Assembly: GCF_000023945.1 (NCBI RefSeq)
Contig: NC_013158.1
Coordinates: forward strand, 744,001 to 808,000
Origin: Halorhabdus utahensis DSM 12940
GTDB taxonomy: Archaea; Halobacteriota; Halobacteria; Halobacteriales; Haloarculaceae
DNA length: 64,000 bases
Direction: 5' to 3'
In this document: piece by piece, positions 43,064-52,009 of the stretch
Layout of the letters: the number at the start of each line of letters is the position of its first letter
Position numbering within the stretch: the stretch's first letter is position 1
The notes under the pieces: model-generated
The model's input: only the letters and a program-made list of their open reading frames with translations
Database searches by the model: none
Told to the model about the DNA's origin: nothing
Position numbers and translations under genes: made by a program

Positions 43064-43167
43064 GACGGCTCACCCCGTTCGTCTTCATTCCAGGCGTGGG
43101 GTATCCGCTCGCCAGCCTCTACATCGTAGAGGCGGGAGGCAGGGACGAAGTGTCTGGAGCCACTCAC
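43060..43167 (-). CDS. 35-residue protein in overlapping operon
   Basis: A tiny frame from GTG 43167 (VSGSRHFVPASRLYDVEAGE at the start) whose TGA overlaps the Rep ATG and whose GTG overlaps the previous stop (GTGA). A GGGAGGTGAAGG Shine-Dalgarno stretch precedes it. The double overlap and ribosome-binding site make translation likely. No function is recognised. Confidence 0.62.
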   Translation of the reverse strand: MSGSRHFVPASRLYDVEAGERIPHAWNEDERGEPS

Positions 43168-43364
43168 GACCCTTCACCTCCCACTTTCCCACGTGCTCGA
43201 CTCAGTAGATTCCCGACCGTGCCTGGACGGCGGCCGGTCTTGCGGGCGAACTCACGGACGCCGTAGTCCTCGATCTCGACGGCTTCGTAGGCGTCTTTCT
43301 CGGCGGGCGTGAGTGCTGACAGGTCGGCCTCGAAGTGGTGCAGCGTCGTCTGTGCGCCCGTCAA
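43164..43364 (-). CDS. 66-residue helix-turn-helix protein (sigma-70 r4-like)
   Basis: ALTPAEKDAYEAVEIEDYGVREFARKTGRRPGTVGNLLSRAR-type sequence forms a compact sigma-70 region 4-like HTH. The start is TTG 43364, preceded by GGTGAGGAG and overlapping the previous stop (TTGA). It closely resembles small regulators found in haloarchaeal proviruses and may control the replication operon. Confidence 0.78.
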   Translation of the reverse strand: MTGAQTTLHHFEADLSALTPAEKDAYEAVEIEDYGVREFARKTGRRPGTVGNLLSRARGKVGGEGS

Positions 43365-43525
43365 GGCTCCTCACCTCCGGCACTCGCCAGCCGTTGCTGG
43401 CGGGAATCGCGCTGCCAGTGTTGCGGACAGACAAGATCGCCGTCACGCCGAATCGCGTCGCCACGACTGACCAGGTGGTCCCCGGTATCGCAGTGGAACA
43501 CGACCGGACGGAGATCGCCCGTCAC
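43361..43525 (-). CDS. 54-residue protein with Cys/His residues
   Basis: Starting at GTG 43525 after a strong GGAGGTGA site, the product VTGDLRPVVFHCDTGDHLVS... holds His11, Cys12, Cys33 and His36, which could bind one zinc. It overlaps both neighbours by 4 nt. Not recognised. Confidence 0.65.
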   Translation of the reverse strand: MTGDLRPVVFHCDTGDHLVSRGDAIRRDGDLVCPQHWQRDSRQQRLASAGGEEP

Positions 43526-43701
43526 CGCTCTTCACCTCCGTAGCCGTGGAAGTAGATGCTGATCTGCTCCAGCGCCAGACGGACATCCGGCGGGATCTCA
43601 GCGTAAGTGACCACGCCGTACAACCAAGCCTGCGCCCAGAACACGATCCGGAGATTGAAGCGCACCGCGAGGGCGGCCCGACGGAGGCAATCGGCGATCA
43701 C
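43522..43701 (-). CDS. 59-residue protein with hydrophobic middle
   Basis: From GTG 43701, VIADCLRRAALAVRFNLRIV then WAQAWLYGVVTYAEIPPDVR. The central stretch is moderately hydrophobic. GGGAGGTGAGGG precedes the start, and GTGA overlaps join it to both neighbours. No family recognised. Confidence 0.62.
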   Translation of the reverse strand: MIADCLRRAALAVRFNLRIVFWAQAWLYGVVTYAEIPPDVRLALEQISIYFHGYGGEER

Positions 43702-43919
43702 TGCCCCTCACCTCCCTCAGACTGATCGAACTCATTGATCTCGTCTCGAATTCGATCGGCACAGCCAGCACAGAGCTTGATCGTCGCTCCAGCGATGACC
43801 AAGCCGGCTTCTTTCTCGCCGAATTCTGGCACGACAACATCGCCACATCTGGCACAGTGGTAGAGCGCGCCAGGTTGTCGCCAAGATGGCGTCGGCCAAT
43901 CGACACGCTCCCCACTCAC
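43698..43919 (-). CDS. 73-residue zinc-finger protein
   Basis: The product (VSGERVDWPTPSWRQPGALY at the start) has HCARCGD near residue 21 and LCAGCAD near 50, a four-Cys zinc site spaced by about 25 residues. It starts with GTG overlapping the previous stop. Such small zinc proteins are common in haloarchaeal proviruses; the role is unknown. Confidence 0.7.
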   Translation of the reverse strand: MSGERVDWPTPSWRQPGALYHCARCGDVVVPEFGEKEAGLVIAGATIKLCAGCADRIRDEINEFDQSEGGEGQ

Positions 43920-44146
43920 GACTGCTCACCCCCGAAACACTGCGGGTAGCCACAGAGATCGTAGTGCGGCCGGTACGCGGCGATCGGAACCCGTGTGTAC
44001 TCAGCATCCGCGTCGTAGCAAACGGGGCAGGCGGGTTCCGGCTCGTCGGCGTCCGGGTCCGGCCGGTGGAGGGTTCGGGCGTATTGTGATCGATTTCTGA
44101 CAGCTATTTCGACGTCGGTTTGGCCCGAAACAGTCCGACTGCTCAC
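43916..44146 (-). CDS. 76-residue zinc-finger protein, first gene of replication operon
   Basis: From GTG 44146 (VSSRTVSGQTDVEIAVRNRS), with CPVCYDADAE and DLCGYPQCF as a probable zinc site. I chose this GTG because a GGAGG site is 9 bases upstream; GTG 44155 overlaps that site and is less likely. It is the first gene of a seven-gene overlapping chain ending in the Rep-like protein. A promoter may lie near 44,267 (GGGTATTTG on the minus strand). Confidence 0.68.
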   Translation of the reverse strand: MSSRTVSGQTDVEIAVRNRSQYARTLHRPDPDADEPEPACPVCYDADAEYTRVPIAAYRPHYDLCGYPQCFGGEQS

Positions 44147-44323
44147 GGCCACCACCTCCGCGTATCCTTCGCTAAAACCGCCGGACAGGACGCCGCAACC
44201 GGTCCATACGCATTCCTTCGGTTTGCAGCGGGGTTTGTTGCACTACCCGTCGAGTTACAAATACCCTTCTCGACGACGCTACCCGGAGCTAACCGGATAG
44301 TTCGCGAAGAAGACAGGGTGTAG

Positions 44324-44336
44324 TGGACTCGCGGGG
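44324..44336. repeat. attR, 13-bp core within tRNA-Ala
   Basis: TGGACTCGCGGGG at the 3' end of tRNA-Ala, matching attL at 27,691. Integration here leaves the tRNA intact. Confidence 0.82.
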
Positions 44337-44395
44337 ATTTGAACCCCGGGCCTCTTCCTTGCGAAGGAAGCGATCTGCCACTGATCTACGAGCCC
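44324..44395 (-). tRNA. tRNA-Ala (CGC)
   Basis: A full cloverleaf on the minus strand: GGGCTCG pairs with CGAGTCC (one G-T pair), CTTCC and GGAAG enclose TTCGCAA with anticodon CGC, and GGTTCAAATC is the T loop. It lies downstream of tuf-rps10 in the same direction and is the attachment site of the provirus. Confidence 0.96.
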
Positions 44396-44517
44396 GCAAC
44401 GGGATATCCGTGATACGGATAGTTGAATCCGACGATTCGACCTGCGCGTGAGGGCGCACGGAAATCGTCGAAGATCGACCGAGAGTCGTAGGTTCGGGAT
44501 CCGAACCCGCCGATCGC

Positions 44518-44826
44518 TCAGTCTTCGAGGACGATCTCGATCGAGACGTCGTTCGGCACCTGAATGCGCATCAGCTGTCGAAGGGCGCGCTCGTCGGCGT
44601 CGATGTCGATGAGGCGCTTGTGGACGCGCATCTCCCAGTGCTCCCACGTGGCGGTCCCCTCGCCGTCGGGGGACTTGCGCGCGGGCACTTCGAGTGTCTT
44701 CGTCGGGAGCGGCACCGGACCGGACAGTTCGACGCCGGTCTTGTTCGCGATCTCCTGGACATCGTCGCAGATGTCGTCCAGGTCCGCGGGGCTGGTTCCG
44801 GCGAGACGGACGCGTGCCTGCTGCAT
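44518..44826 (-). CDS. rps10: 30S ribosomal protein S10
   Basis: A 102-residue uS10: [40 protein letters not shown] and [18 protein letters not shown]. Its ATG overlaps the EF-1alpha stop as TAATG, so both are translated from one mRNA. tRNA-Ala follows in the same direction. Confidence 0.97.
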   Translation of the reverse strand: MQQARVRLAGTSPADLDDICDDVQEIANKTGVELSGPVPLPTKTLEVPARKSPDGEGTATWEHWEMRVHKRLIDIDADERALRQLMRIQVPNDVSIEIVLED

Positions 44827-46097
44827 TATTCGCGCTCGTCGACGCTCAGCACTTTGCCGGCCGCGATGGTCTGACCCATGTCACGGATGGCGAAGCTGCC
44901 GAGCTCCGGAATCTCGCCCGACGGTTCGATGCTGAGGGGCTTTTGCGGTCGGATGGTGACGACAGCCGCATCACCCGACTGGATAAAGTCGGGGTTCTCC
45001 TCGGCGACCTCGCCGGAGGAGGGGTCGATCTTCTGGTCGATGGACTCGACGGTACAGGCGACCTGTGCGGTGTGGGCGTGGAAGACCGGGGTGTAGCCCG
45101 CGGTGATCACGCTCGGGTGCTGCATGACGACGATCTGCGCCTGGAAGGTCTCGGCGACCGACGGCGGATCGTCTGCGGGACCACAGACGTCACCACGGCG
45201 GATGTCGTCCTTGCCGACGCCGCGGACGTTGAATCCGACGTTGTCGCCGGGGCCGGCGCGGTCGACTTCCTCGTGGTGCATCTCGACGGTCTTGACCTCG
45301 CCGCCGACGTCACTGGGCTGGAAGGTGACATCGTCGCCGGGGAACATCTCGCCGGTCTCGATTCGACCGACCGGGACGGTCCCGATACCGGAGATGGTGT
45401 AGACGTCCTGGATCGGGAGTCGGAGCGGCGCGTCCGTCGGCGGCTCCGGCTCCGGCAGGTTGTTCAGCGACTCGAGGACGGTCGGTCCGTCGTACCACGG
45501 CATGTTGTCGCTGAGTTCGTTGATGTTGTCGCCCTCGAACGCCGAGGAGGGGATGAAACTCGCGTCGTCGGTGTTGAACTGGACCTGCTTGAGGAGTTCC
45601 GTGACCTCCTGGACGGTCTCCTTATAGCGGGATTCCTCGTAGTCGACGAGGTCCATTTTGTTGACGGCGACGATGAGCTCGTCAATGCCCAGGGTGCGGG
45701 CCAGGAAGACGTGCTCCTGGGTCTGGGGCTGGACGCCGTCGTCGGCGGCGACCACGAGTACGGCGTTGTCGGCCTGCGAGGCGCCCGTGATCATGTTCTT
45801 CACGAAGTCACGGTGGCCCGGACAGTCGACGATGGTGAAGTTGTACTCCTCCGTGTCGAACTCCTGGTGGGCGATGTCGATGGTGACACCACGCTCTCGC
45901 TCCTCGGCGAGGTTGTCCATCACATAGGCGAACTCGAAGCCGCCCTTGCCCTTCTCTTCGGCTTCCTCTCGGTGCTGCTCGATGACGTGCTCCGGAACGC
46001 TGCCGGTCTCGAACAGAAGTCGACCGACGAGAGTGGACTTCCCGTGGTCGACGTGTCCGATGATGGCGAGGTTCTGGTGTGCTGTATCCTCACTCAT
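44826..46097 (-). CDS. tef1a: Elongation factor 1-alpha
   Basis: A 423-residue GTPase that delivers aminoacyl-tRNA. G-motifs are GHVDHGKST (G1), DCPGHRDF (G3) and NKMDL (G4); domain II has [11 protein letters not shown] and domain [25 protein letters not shown] 46097 ([19 protein letters not shown]) is chosen over a longer frame. A TTTTAAC box about 52-57 bases upstream suggests a short leader. Confidence 0.97.
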   Translation of the reverse strand: MSEDTAHQNLAIIGHVDHGKSTLVGRLLFETGSVPEHVIEQHREEAEEKGKGGFEFAYVMDNLAEERERGVTIDIAHQEFDTEEYNFTIVDCPGHRDFVKNMITGASQADNAVLVVAADDGVQPQTQEHVFLARTLGIDELIVAVNKMDLVDYEESRYKETVQEVTELLKQVQFNTDDASFIPSSAFEGDNINELSDNMPWYDGPTVLESLNNLPEPEPPTDAPLRLPIQDVYTISGIGTVPVGRIETGEMFPGDDVTFQPSDVGGEVKTVEMHHEEVDRAGPGDNVGFNVRGVGKDDIRRGDVCGPADDPPSVAETFQAQIVVMQHPSVITAGYTPVFHAHTAQVACTVESIDQKIDPSSGEVAEENPDFIQSGDAAVVTIRPQKPLSIEPSGEIPELGSFAIRDMGQTIAAGKVLSVDERE

Positions 46098-46394
46098 TGT
46101 AATCTCACGCGCAGAGGCGCTGTATCGGAATCGTTCGGCTGTTGGTGTTAAAACCATTTCGATAGCGAGCGTAGACCACTCCGTCGCCGTCTTGCGATTT
46201 GGGAACCGCTGTCACGGCACACTGGCGACGGGCGTCGATACGATTCGCTGCGGGCGATTCGCCAGGGGTCGATACGTGTTTCGTGATGTAACCGACGGTT
46301 GTGCCATCGAGCGTGTGCCGATCGGCCGTGAAAGGACGGTCCGGGGAGGGTGAGCCAAGACAACCAAGAAAACCAAGAAAACCAGGCCCGAGGC
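46098..46394. other. Gap between hom and EF-1alpha
   Basis: A 297-base gap holding the EF-1alpha promoter (TTTTAAC on the minus strand near 46,150) and the repeat-rich terminator of hom. No gene is seen. Confidence 0.45.
46361..46387 (-). terminator. T-rich tandem repeat after hom
   Basis: The plus strand carries AACCAAGAA in tandem; on the minus strand this reads TTTTCTTGGTTTTCTTGG just beyond the hom stop. Oligo-T tracts without a hairpin are the usual archaeal terminators. Confidence 0.55.
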
Positions 46395-47354
46395 TCAGGG
46401 TTCGGGAAGCCGATTGACGTCCGCGAGAATCGCGGTCGCGGTCTCGGGGCCGCCCGCGCCGCGGCCGGAGAGGTTGAGCCGACCGGCGTTGTCGGTCTCC
46501 AGCTGGACGATGTTGGTCGTCCCGCTGACGGCGAGCTCGCTGTGCTCCGGAACGAGTCGCGGGCTCACCCGGATCTCGTCGCCCGTCACCTCACCGATGA
46601 GCCTGATCGTCCGGCCGTCCTCGCGGGCGAGTTCGAGCGCGCTGCCCGGGATGTCCTTGATGCCCTCGACTGACGCGTCCTCGAGGGAGAACTCCCGGTC
46701 GCCCTGTGCAAGGACGTTCGCCAGGATGACGCACTTCAGCGCGGCGTCGGTCCCCTCGACGTCGAAGGCCGGATCGGCCTCGGCGACGCCTAAGTCCTGG
46801 GCCTCCGCGAGGACGTGCTCGTAGCCGAGTCCTTCGGCAGCCATCCGCGTGAGGATGAAGTTCGCCGTCCCGTTGAAGACGCCCCGGACGGCGGTCATCG
46901 TGCCCGGCCCGTAGTCCTCGATCGTCGAGAGCACGGGGATCGCACCCGCGACGGTGGCCTCGAAGCGGACCTCGCCCTCGCTTTCGGCTTCGAGCGCACG
47001 GACGTCGGCATAGCGTTCGGCCATCGGTCCCTTGTTTGCGAGCACGACGTGTCGATCGCGCTCCAAAGCAGCCTCGACGTGGCTGAATCCCGGTTCGGCG
47101 TCGCCCAGCGTCACGGGCGTCACCTCCACCAGGGCGTCGTACTCGGCGGCCAAGACATCGTCGGGATCGGCGTCACCGAGATGGGCCATCCCCTCGGAGC
47201 GCTGGCGTTCGAGCGCGCCAGCGGTGTCGATGCCGTCGGGGTCGATCGCCGCAGCGTCGACGTTGGCCATGGCAGTGACGCGATGCCCGTACTCGCTGGC
47301 GAGGTCGGCGACGGAACTCCCGACCGTCCCCGTCCCCATGATCGCGAGGTCCAT
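46395..47354 (-). CDS. hom: Homoserine dehydrogenase
   Basis: A 319-residue NAD(P)-dependent enzyme of threonine and methionine synthesis. It shows MDLAIMGTGTVGSSVADLAS at the N-terminus, VVLANKGPMAERY near the nucleotide site, VFNGTANFILTRM and GVAEADPAFDVEGTDAALK, the classic substrate-binding region with catalytic Lys and Asp. It begins with ATG overlapping the ACT gene stop. Confidence 0.95.
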   Translation of the reverse strand: MDLAIMGTGTVGSSVADLASEYGHRVTAMANVDAAAIDPDGIDTAGALERQRSEGMAHLGDADPDDVLAAEYDALVEVTPVTLGDAEPGFSHVEAALERDRHVVLANKGPMAERYADVRALEAESEGEVRFEATVAGAIPVLSTIEDYGPGTMTAVRGVFNGTANFILTRMAAEGLGYEHVLAEAQDLGVAEADPAFDVEGTDAALKCVILANVLAQGDREFSLEDASVEGIKDIPGSALELAREDGRTIRLIGEVTGDEIRVSPRLVPEHSELAVSGTTNIVQLETDNAGRLNLSGRGAGGPETATAILADVNRLPEP

Positions 47355-47884
47355 CAGGCCTCACCTCCGGGGGCAAGCGGCTCGACGACACGGAGGTCCT
47401 TCTGGTCGGCCACCGAGCGGACCGCATCGAGGGTGTCATCGACGGCCCCCTGTTCGGTCCGGAGTCGGAGCCGGGCGCTCGATACCTCCTCGGCCCCTTC
47501 CGGCGCAGCCAGCGAAATATCAGTCACGGCCCCGTTCTCCGCCCGGAGTTGTGAAAGGGTATCCGAGAGATCAGTATCGACGAGATGGCCGACGAGGACG
47601 ACCGTGAGTTCCTCGCTGTAGCGCTCCTTGCCGGCCTGGATGACGTTGACGCCGGCGTCCCGGAGTGCCTCGACGATGGCGTCGAAGCGCTCGGCCGACG
47701 CCTCCAGGTCGACCTCGACGGGGATGTGCCCGCGCGGGGTCATGTTCCCGCGTTCGTGGTAGATGCTCAGGAGGTTCCCGCCGTTCTCGGCGATCGGTTC
47801 GAGAGTTCTGAGTAGTTCGCCGGGTTCGTCGACGAGTTCGAGCCGAACTGTGTACGCCCGGACTTCGTCCTGCGGATCGCTCAT
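47354..47884 (-). CDS. ACT-domain amino-acid-binding regulator of hom
   Basis: A 176-residue protein with an N-terminal ACT domain (YTVRLELVDEPGELLRTLEPIAENGGNL-type pattern, residues 10-80) and a second ligand-binding half (VVLVGHLVDTDLSDTLSQLR). It starts at ATG 47884 and overlaps hom by one base. Because bacterial homoserine dehydrogenases carry a C-terminal ACT domain and this one does not, this protein may supply the feedback regulation in trans. Confidence 0.85.
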   Translation of the reverse strand: MSDPQDEVRAYTVRLELVDEPGELLRTLEPIAENGGNLLSIYHERGNMTPRGHIPVEVDLEASAERFDAIVEALRDAGVNVIQAGKERYSEELTVVLVGHLVDTDLSDTLSQLRAENGAVTDISLAAPEGAEEVSSARLRLRTEQGAVDDTLDAVRSVADQKDLRVVEPLAPGGEA

Positions 47885-48069
47885 CGCACGTTCACCTCGG
47901 CTATCGAAGACGCGAGTCTGGGCGCGTACATCGTATTCCATCCACAGGGAGGGAGGTATAAGAATCTGCTTGAACGGAAGCCAGTCACTCGAAAGAGTCC
48001 CCTCCCGAAGAGCGGACTCCGGTGGGGGTATCGTCAGCCCTTAATGGATTGTGCCCCTAGTACGGGAAG

Positions 48070-49425
48070 ATGGAGTCAGTGCGTGCCGACGCAGTCGGGA
48101 CCGAACACGCCGGCGAGATTCTCGCCGTCCGTGGCTGCCAACTCGACGCCGTCGATCCGGCCACGTTACTCGCTGGGGATGTCGAGAAGCGGCCGTGGAC
48201 GGCCTGGGCCGGCCCCGAGGAGACGATCGCGACAACGGGCACCGTGGCGACGATCACGGCAACGAGCGGGGATCGGTTCGAGCGGGTCCGTCGCCAGGCA
48301 GCCAGCCTCTTCGCCGACCGGGACGTTTCCGAGATCCTCCCGGCGTTCGCTCGCCCGCGACTGTTCGGCGGATTTTCGTTCCACAGCGGGGGCACAGACC
48401 GCCACGCTGACGCTGACTGGACCGGGTTTCCGGACGCGTACTTTCACCTCCCGACGGTCTCGGTGATCGAACGCGACGGCGAGACCTGGTTGACGACCGC
48501 TGCCGTCGGCCCGGACGCGGCGACCACCGCCGAGGCGGCCCGCAACCGGTGGGAATCTCGACTGACGGACGCTCACCCGACAGCATCACGGCCGCCGGGG
48601 ATCGCTGCCCGCTCACAGATCCCCGAGCGCGAGGCGTGGGCCGAGCAAGTCGGGGCTGCCGTCGAACGCATCGATCGGGGCGACCTCCGGAAGGTCGTCC
48701 TGGCCGGCGCACAGACCGTCGAACTGGCCGGCCCGCTGTCGGTTCCGGCCGCGCTCGATCGACTCGGGGAAACCTACCCCGACTGCTATCGCTTCGGGTT
48801 CGCGCCGGCGGCGGCCGGATCGGGGACGTTCTTCGGGGCGACCCCCGAACGGCTACTCAGACGGGACGGTCGCCGGGTACAGACGACGGCGCTGGCTGGC
48901 TCGATCGGTCGCGGAGAGACGCGGGCCGAAGACGAGTGGCTCGCCGAGGAGCTCACTGCGAGTCCCAAAGACGGCCACGAGCACGCGCTCGTCGTCGAGG
49001 CCATCAGGGCGCAACTCGACGACTTCGCCGACCACGTCGAGACCGGCGAGCGAACTGTCAGGCAACTCGCGACCGTCCAGCACCTCCAGACGCCGATCGA
49101 GGCGACCCTTGATGAGGAGGTCCACGTCCTCTCGCTGGTCGAAGCGTTGCATCCAACGCCGGCCGTCGGCGGACTGCCGCCGGACGACGCGCTGGCGGCG
49201 ATTCAAGAGTCGGAGGCCTTCGACCGCGGGTGGTATGCTGCCCCGATCGGGTGGTTCGACGCGGCCGGTGACGGCGAGTTCGCCGTCGGGATCCGGTCGG
49301 CGCTGGCCCACGATCGCGAAGCGACGCTGTTTGCCGGGGCCGGCATCGTCGCCGATAGCGATCCGGACGCCGAGTGGGACGAGATACAGCTCAAGTACCG
49401 CCCAATCCTGGACGCACTACGATGA
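48070..49425 (+). CDS. menF: Isochorismate synthase
   Basis: A 451-residue chorismate-binding enzyme that starts menaquinone synthesis. Family marks are GDLRKVVLAGAQTVELAG near 210, CYRFGFAPAAAGSGTFFGATPERLL near 250, TTALAGSIGRGETRAEDEWL and VLSLVEALHPTPAVGG. A CCTTAATGG box about 28 bases upstream supports ATG 48070. The gene overlaps menD by 4 bases. Confidence 0.94.
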   Translation: MESVRADAVGTEHAGEILAVRGCQLDAVDPATLLAGDVEKRPWTAWAGPEETIATTGTVATITATSGDRFERVRRQAASLFADRDVSEILPAFARPRLFGGFSFHSGGTDRHADADWTGFPDAYFHLPTVSVIERDGETWLTTAAVGPDAATTAEAARNRWESRLTDAHPTASRPPGIAARSQIPEREAWAEQVGAAVERIDRGDLRKVVLAGAQTVELAGPLSVPAALDRLGETYPDCYRFGFAPAAAGSGTFFGATPERLLRRDGRRVQTTALAGSIGRGETRAEDEWLAEELTASPKDGHEHALVVEAIRAQLDDFADHVETGERTVRQLATVQHLQTPIEATLDEEVHVLSLVEALHPTPAVGGLPPDDALAAIQESEAFDRGWYAAPIGWFDAAGDGEFAVGIRSALAHDREATLFAGAGIVADSDPDAEWDEIQLKYRPILDALR

Positions 49426-51179
49426 CGGCCCCCAACCGGAACACGCTGTGGGCGACCGTCCTCGTCGAGGAACTCGCCGCCGCCGGTGTCGAGTACGCCT
49501 GTCTCGCACCGGGGAGCCGGTCGACGCCGCTGACCAGTGCCTTCGCGGCCCACGAAGATGTCGATGCGGTCTCGCTGCTCGACGAACGCTCGGCCGCGTT
49601 TTTCGCACTCGGTCGGGGTCGACAGACCGGCAAGCCGACCGCCGTCGTCACGACATCCGGGACGGCGACGGCAAATCTCCACCCCGCGGTGATGGAGGCC
49701 GACGAGGGGCGGGTACCACTGGTCGTCCTCACGGCCGATCGACCGCCCGAACTCCAGGACAGCGGGGCGAACCAGACGGCCGATCAGACGAAGCTGTACG
49801 GGTCGGCCGTCCGCCGCTACCGGACGCTGCCCGAACCGGCACCGCGGCCACGGGCGCTGCGCTCGCTTCGCGTGACCGCAGCCCGGGCAGTCGCCGACGC
49901 GACGGGGACGCCGCCCGGCCCGGTTCATCTCAACGTCCCCTTCCGAAAGCCGCTCGAACCGGTCCACGTCGAGGGTGACGTCCCCGACGACCTCGCCGAG
50001 CGCGCGCCCCTGGCGGTCGACGGACGCGACGGACCGTTCGTCGAGGTCTCTCAAGGGACGCCAGCACTCGCGGACAATGATCTCGACGACGTCGTCGACG
50101 CCATCGAGGGAAGCGACCGGGGACTCATCGTCGCTGGCCCGGCGAGTCAGCCGACGCCAGCCAGGGACGCCCTGGCGGCACTCGCCCGCGCAACCGACTT
50201 TCCCGTGCTGGCCGATCCGCTCTCGGGCCACCGGTTCGGCCACGGCGAGGACGTACCGATCTGTGGCGGCTACGATTCGTATCTCGATGCCTGCGGGGAG
50301 TGGGGGTGGCCGGAGCCCGACACCGTCGTCCGATTCGGTGCCTCGCCCACCTCGAAGATCCTGAGACACTACCTCCGGGATAGCGAGGCGCGCCAGTTCG
50401 TCGTCGATTCAGCCGGCGAGTGGCCGGAAGCGGAGTTTACCGCGAGTGACCTACTGGTGGCCGATCCGACCCGGCTGGCCGGGCGGCTGTCCGACCGGAT
50501 CGCGACTGGAGGCAACAGCGGGTGGCGCGAGCGGTTCGAGCGCGCCGAGAGCGAATACTGGTCGCTGCTCGACCGGCGGACCGCGGATGGTTCCTTCGAA
50601 GGGGCGGTGCTTTCGACGGTGGCGGCGACGGTTCCGGATACCACCACACTGGTGGTCGGCAATAGCATGCCCGTCCGGGATCTCGATCGGTTCGGACAGC
50701 CGCGGCCGGCGGCCGTTCGTGTCCTGGGTAATCGCGGCGTGAGCGGGATCGACGGCGTCACCAGCACGGCACTGGGTGCCGGAAGTGCCGCCGAGGGCCC
50801 GCTGGTGGCCGTCCTCGGCGATCTGTCGTTCTATCACGACATGAACGGCTTGCTCGCGCTGGCGCGCGCCGACGTGGCGGCGACGATCGTCCTGCTCAAC
50901 AACGACGGCGGTGGGATCTTCCACATGCTGCCCATCGAGGACTTCAACCCGCCGTTCAGTGAGTTCTTCAAGACGCCACACGGCCTGGATTTTTCGCCAG
51001 TCGAGGACCTTTACGACGCCGAGTTCGTCCGTGCCGACTCGCTTGCGGCGTTCGACTCGCTCTTCGGGGAGTCGCTTTCGGCCCCCGGCACGCAGATCAT
51101 CGAAGTCACCCTCGACGCCGAGGAAAGTCATCGGATCCGAGACGCGATCCACGAGGACGTGCGAGCCGAACTGCAGTGA
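49422..51179 (+). CDS. menD: SEPHCHC synthase (MenD)
   Basis: A 585-residue thiamine-diphosphate enzyme that joins isochorismate and 2-oxoglutarate. The N-terminus contains YACLAPGSRSTPLTSAFAAH and the catalytic-Glu-type LLDERSAAFFALG; the C-terminal ThDP motif is LVAVLGDLSFYHDMNGL...LLNNDGGGIFHMLP. ATG 49422 overlaps the menF stop by 4 nt. The pair commits chorismate to menaquinone. Confidence 0.94.
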   Translation: MTAPNRNTLWATVLVEELAAAGVEYACLAPGSRSTPLTSAFAAHEDVDAVSLLDERSAAFFALGRGRQTGKPTAVVTTSGTATANLHPAVMEADEGRVPLVVLTADRPPELQDSGANQTADQTKLYGSAVRRYRTLPEPAPRPRALRSLRVTAARAVADATGTPPGPVHLNVPFRKPLEPVHVEGDVPDDLAERAPLAVDGRDGPFVEVSQGTPALADNDLDDVVDAIEGSDRGLIVAGPASQPTPARDALAALARATDFPVLADPLSGHRFGHGEDVPICGGYDSYLDACGEWGWPEPDTVVRFGASPTSKILRHYLRDSEARQFVVDSAGEWPEAEFTASDLLVADPTRLAGRLSDRIATGGNSGWRERFERAESEYWSLLDRRTADGSFEGAVLSTVAATVPDTTTLVVGNSMPVRDLDRFGQPRPAAVRVLGNRGVSGIDGVTSTALGAGSAAEGPLVAVLGDLSFYHDMNGLLALARADVAATIVLLNNDGGGIFHMLPIEDFNPPFSEFFKTPHGLDFSPVEDLYDAEFVRADSLAAFDSLFGESLSAPGTQIIEVTLDAEESHRIRDAIHEDVRAELQ

Positions 51180-51208
51180 ACAGCCGCGGCGTTCCGCCGA
51201 CAGCTCGA

Positions 51209-52009
51209 CTACCGAACCAGGCGAAACACCACGATCGAAAGCCCGAGCGGGAGCCAGGTCGCCGTGATTGCGAGGACGCCCGGGAGTGTGATCACACCGA
51301 GCGCGCCAGTCAGAATAGCACCCGCTGTGACGACCCCCCAGAACCCGAACACGAGGATGCCGACCTCGGGGAGGGAGATCAGATAGCCGACGAGCACCAG
51401 GGTACACAGCAACACGACGAAATTGATGACGACCGGAAACGGCGGGTAGATGCTGAACAGCAAAAACGGCGGGTAACAGATGAACGACGCGAGCAGCAAG
51501 ACGACCGACTGACCGGGTGGGAACAGCCGACTCCACCGGACCGCGTTCGGGTCTGACGGGTGGGCGGCCACATCCCCCGAACCACTCGACCACGCGCGCT
51601 CTGTGCCAGCCTGATTGGGTGGTTCAGTCCAGGGATTCTCACCCGTTCCATTGCGGGCCTGTCCATCCCGGCCGACGGACGACGGGTCGCTCGTGGATTG
51701 ACTCCGGCTGGCTCTGGAGGACTGGGTTGCAGTCCTTCCCGTGGTCGAACTGCTGGTAGAGGCCGTCGCTGTACCAGTGAGATCGCCGGCGACGTACGCC
51801 TCGTGACCTAACCGGTCGTAGCGGGCCCGCTCGGCTTCGTCAGTCAGCACGTCCCTGGCGTCGATGACTTCCTGGACCGTATCGGTCGCGTTCGGATCGT
51901 CAGTGACGTCGGGATGTGTCTCCTTGAGCCGGTCGCGATAGGCGGCCTCGATCTCGGCAGTCGACGCCGACTCGTCGACGCCCAGGATCTCGTAGTACGT
52001 TCGGGCCAT
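51209..52009 (-). CDS. Membrane-anchored J-domain protein
   Basis: A 266-residue protein with an N-terminal J domain (YYEILGVDESASTAEIEAAY, HPD motif in KETHPDVTDD), a Ser/Thr-rich linker, and three or four hydrophobic helices at the C-terminus (VVLLLASFICYPPFLLFSIY and following). It probably recruits DnaK to the membrane, or acts as a membrane protein with a borrowed J domain. ATG 52009 starts the J domain directly. Confidence 0.82.
   Translation of the reverse strand: MARTYYEILGVDESASTAEIEAAYRDRLKETHPDVTDDPNATDTVQEVIDARDVLTDEAERARYDRLGHEAYVAGDLTGTATASTSSSTTGRTATQSSRASRSQSTSDPSSVGRDGQARNGTGENPWTEPPNQAGTERAWSSGSGDVAAHPSDPNAVRWSRLFPPGQSVVLLLASFICYPPFLLFSIYPPFPVVINFVVLLCTLVLVGYLISLPEVGILVFGFWGVVTAGAILTGALGVITLPGVLAITATWLPLGLSIVVFRLVR

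Larger units (their letters stand above)
27691..44336. mobile_element. Pleolipovirus-like provirus integrated in tRNA-Ala(CGC)
   Basis: The 16.6-kb element is bounded by the direct repeat TGGACTCGCGGGG, at 27,691-27,703 and within the tRNA-Ala 3' end at 44,324-44,336. Its integrase lies directly inside the left end. Gene order is integration module, repressor candidate, pilin and dGTPase cargo, rightward virion cluster, TIR cargo, then a leftward replication operon. The virion cluster (small membrane protein, secreted spike, two membrane proteins, P-loop NTPase) follows the core order known for Pleolipoviridae. No capsid or terminase gene is seen, as expected for membrane-vesicle virions. Assignment to that family is inference from order and architecture. 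Confidence 0.85.

Noticed and set aside
27691-44336. Interpretation as an integrated plasmid or a tailed provirus
   Set aside because: No terminase, portal, capsid or tail genes are present, and the cluster of signal-peptide, coiled-coil and anchored spike plus NTPase fits a pleolipovirus better. A plasmid with virus-like genes remains a lesser possibility.
27201-44400. Insertion sequences within the provirus
   Set aside because: I found no transposase motif and no terminal inverted repeats with a target duplication; the duplicated pilin cassettes are explained by tandem duplication.
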